DNA from: Zygnema cylindricum
Taxonomy: Eukaryota; Streptophyta; Zygnematophyceae; Zygnematales; Zygnemataceae
Direction: 5' to 3'
NCBI GenBank assembly: GCA_037447655.1
Contig: JBBHKE010001097.1
Span: 30,001-87,671 of the forward strand
DNA: 57,671 bases
Part shown: one piece after another, positions 56,625 through 57,671 of the stretch
Layout of the letters: every line of letters starts with the position of its first letter
Numbering within the stretch: position 1 is the stretch's first letter
Program-made: the position numbers and the translations under genes
The notes under the pieces: generated by a model
The model's input: the letters and a program-made list of their open reading frames with translations, nothing else
Databases searched by the model: none
What the model was told of the DNA's origin: nothing

Positions 56625-57671
56625 AAAACGGTTTGGAAGAAAAGCGTAGACATCCGGAAATTGAGGGGCTGATCGTAGCCATTAGATTTTGAACCAAAAC
56701 GTCGAGGATCTGGGAAGTGAAAAACGGTTTGTAACGAGTGGGGGAGAGAGACCGTAGCCGTTGGATCTGGAGGAAGGTTTTCCGCCCGTTTTTATTGGCT
56801 TTTAAGGGTTTTTTGGGAATATATCTCGGGAATATGTTGTCCTTTTGGTGCTTGCTTGTTGTTTGATTATCTCTAGTGTTTTTATGTCGTTATTAACTTG
56901 TGTAGTTCTTTACATTTATAAATTGAGGAGTTCGGCTTAGTAAATGTTGTCAATATAACCACAAGATGTTTGCAAGTCAAGAGTTATGTAGGTAGAGTGC
57001 ACTTTTTCTATGAGGGTTACGAATAAGTTCGACAAGTTTTGTCGAAACATTGGTAGAGGCGTAGGGAAGGAATGCAATGAAACTTTAGGCATGAAAGAGC
57101 GATTATATAGGAATAACCATTATTGTTTCCACATTTTTTTTAGATTGTGAATATTAGTTATGGAAAAACCCAAAAACAGTGTTCTCAAAGTTATAGCTCT
57201 TATATATTGCCGGTTGTGATGGGACACTTGGTGAGAGGAGACTCGTGATGTTGGTAATCTATGCAATATCTATCTATATTGACTTTAGACACTTTTTCAG
57301 CTGATATTGAAAGAAAAGCTTTATAACAAACAAATTAAAAAATAAATACTAGACTCAACATACGAAAACTCAATGACAAGGTGACATGTTATCCAAGACC
57401 AGTAGTGTAGATATTCAAGAATTTATTATGCCTTTTGTTACAGACATTTATTAATTAATTCTCCAAATGCATGGTTAATAATGTTGTTAAGTCAAAAATT
57501 ATGGCCAATGAATGTATTATTTTACGGTTTTAGATAAGATCAATGAATTGCACAAAATCACGCTCGCTTTTCCGATCATCTTTTAGATTTTTCTAATTTA
57601 ATAATATATGAAATCTTTACAAAAACATTGAGTAAGGACCCGAATCCATTAGGCGGTCCATTAACGTACGG
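56625..57671. other. Downstream of DUF868 gene, no gene seen
   Basis: GTGAAAAACGGTTTG recurs at 56621 and 56718, and both are followed by purine-rich words, a short imperfect repeat in the probable 3' UTR. Beyond about 56800 it is AT-rich without a supported feature. Confidence 0.5.

Noticed and set aside
1-57671. tRNA, rRNA, CRISPR array, bacterial operon or viral genes
   Set aside because: No cloverleaf-like or conserved rRNA sequence, no regularly spaced direct repeats with unique spacers, and no recognisable viral or bacterial coding region was seen by eye.

Overview
This is nuclear DNA from a plant, almost certainly a land plant. It carries five spliced protein genes among many non-autonomous DNA transposons. 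The evidence is GT-AG introns with interrupted reading frames, one U12-type AT-AC intron, a DUF868 gene (a family I know only from plants), a plant-type MEI1/TopBP1-like BRCT gene and a mitochondrial processing peptidase alpha gene. I cannot name the species. Two 10-N runs (4661-4670, 40254-40263) mark assembly gaps. I found no rRNA, tRNA, CRISPR or autonomous transposase gene.

Layout. 1-2300: a PIF/Harbinger-like element carrying two nested MITEs. About 2725-7110: a roughly 2 kb tandem duplication; its first copy is cut off at the N gap and holds a broken copy of the last exon of the next gene. 6926-9970 (minus): a 406-residue TPR protein in four exons with a TATA box. 10207-12102: three large MITEs. 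12448-17710 (plus): a MEI1-like BRCT gene, including an AT-AC intron and a purine-rich minisatellite. 19605-29441 (minus): mitochondrial processing peptidase alpha, reconstructed completely as 13 exons and 508 residues. 32222-34072 (plus): a 171-residue DeSI/PPPDE peptidase. 34073-53000: mostly repeats. 53098-56624 (plus): a DUF868 gene whose conserved domain is interrupted by about 400 low-complexity residues.

The genes look like unrelated housekeeping neighbours: mitochondrial protein import, SUMO/ubiquitin-type peptidase activity, meiotic DNA repair, a TPR adaptor and a plant protein of unknown role. No operon-like logic is visible. The MEI1 and peptidase genes converge; the peptidase and DeSI genes diverge; the TPR and MEI1 genes diverge.

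The most unusual content is at the splice-site scale. Three genes have tandem duplications of the end of an exon or of its splice donor: MPP-alpha exon 4, the DUF868 exon 1 donor, and the MEI1 terminal exon. Two MEI1 introns have a MITE terminus 11-18 bases before the acceptor AG, and that terminus contains a CTAAT branch-point-like motif. A second layer is a dense set of apparently undescribed MITE families with clear target-site duplications, including elements nested at one identical 8-bp target.
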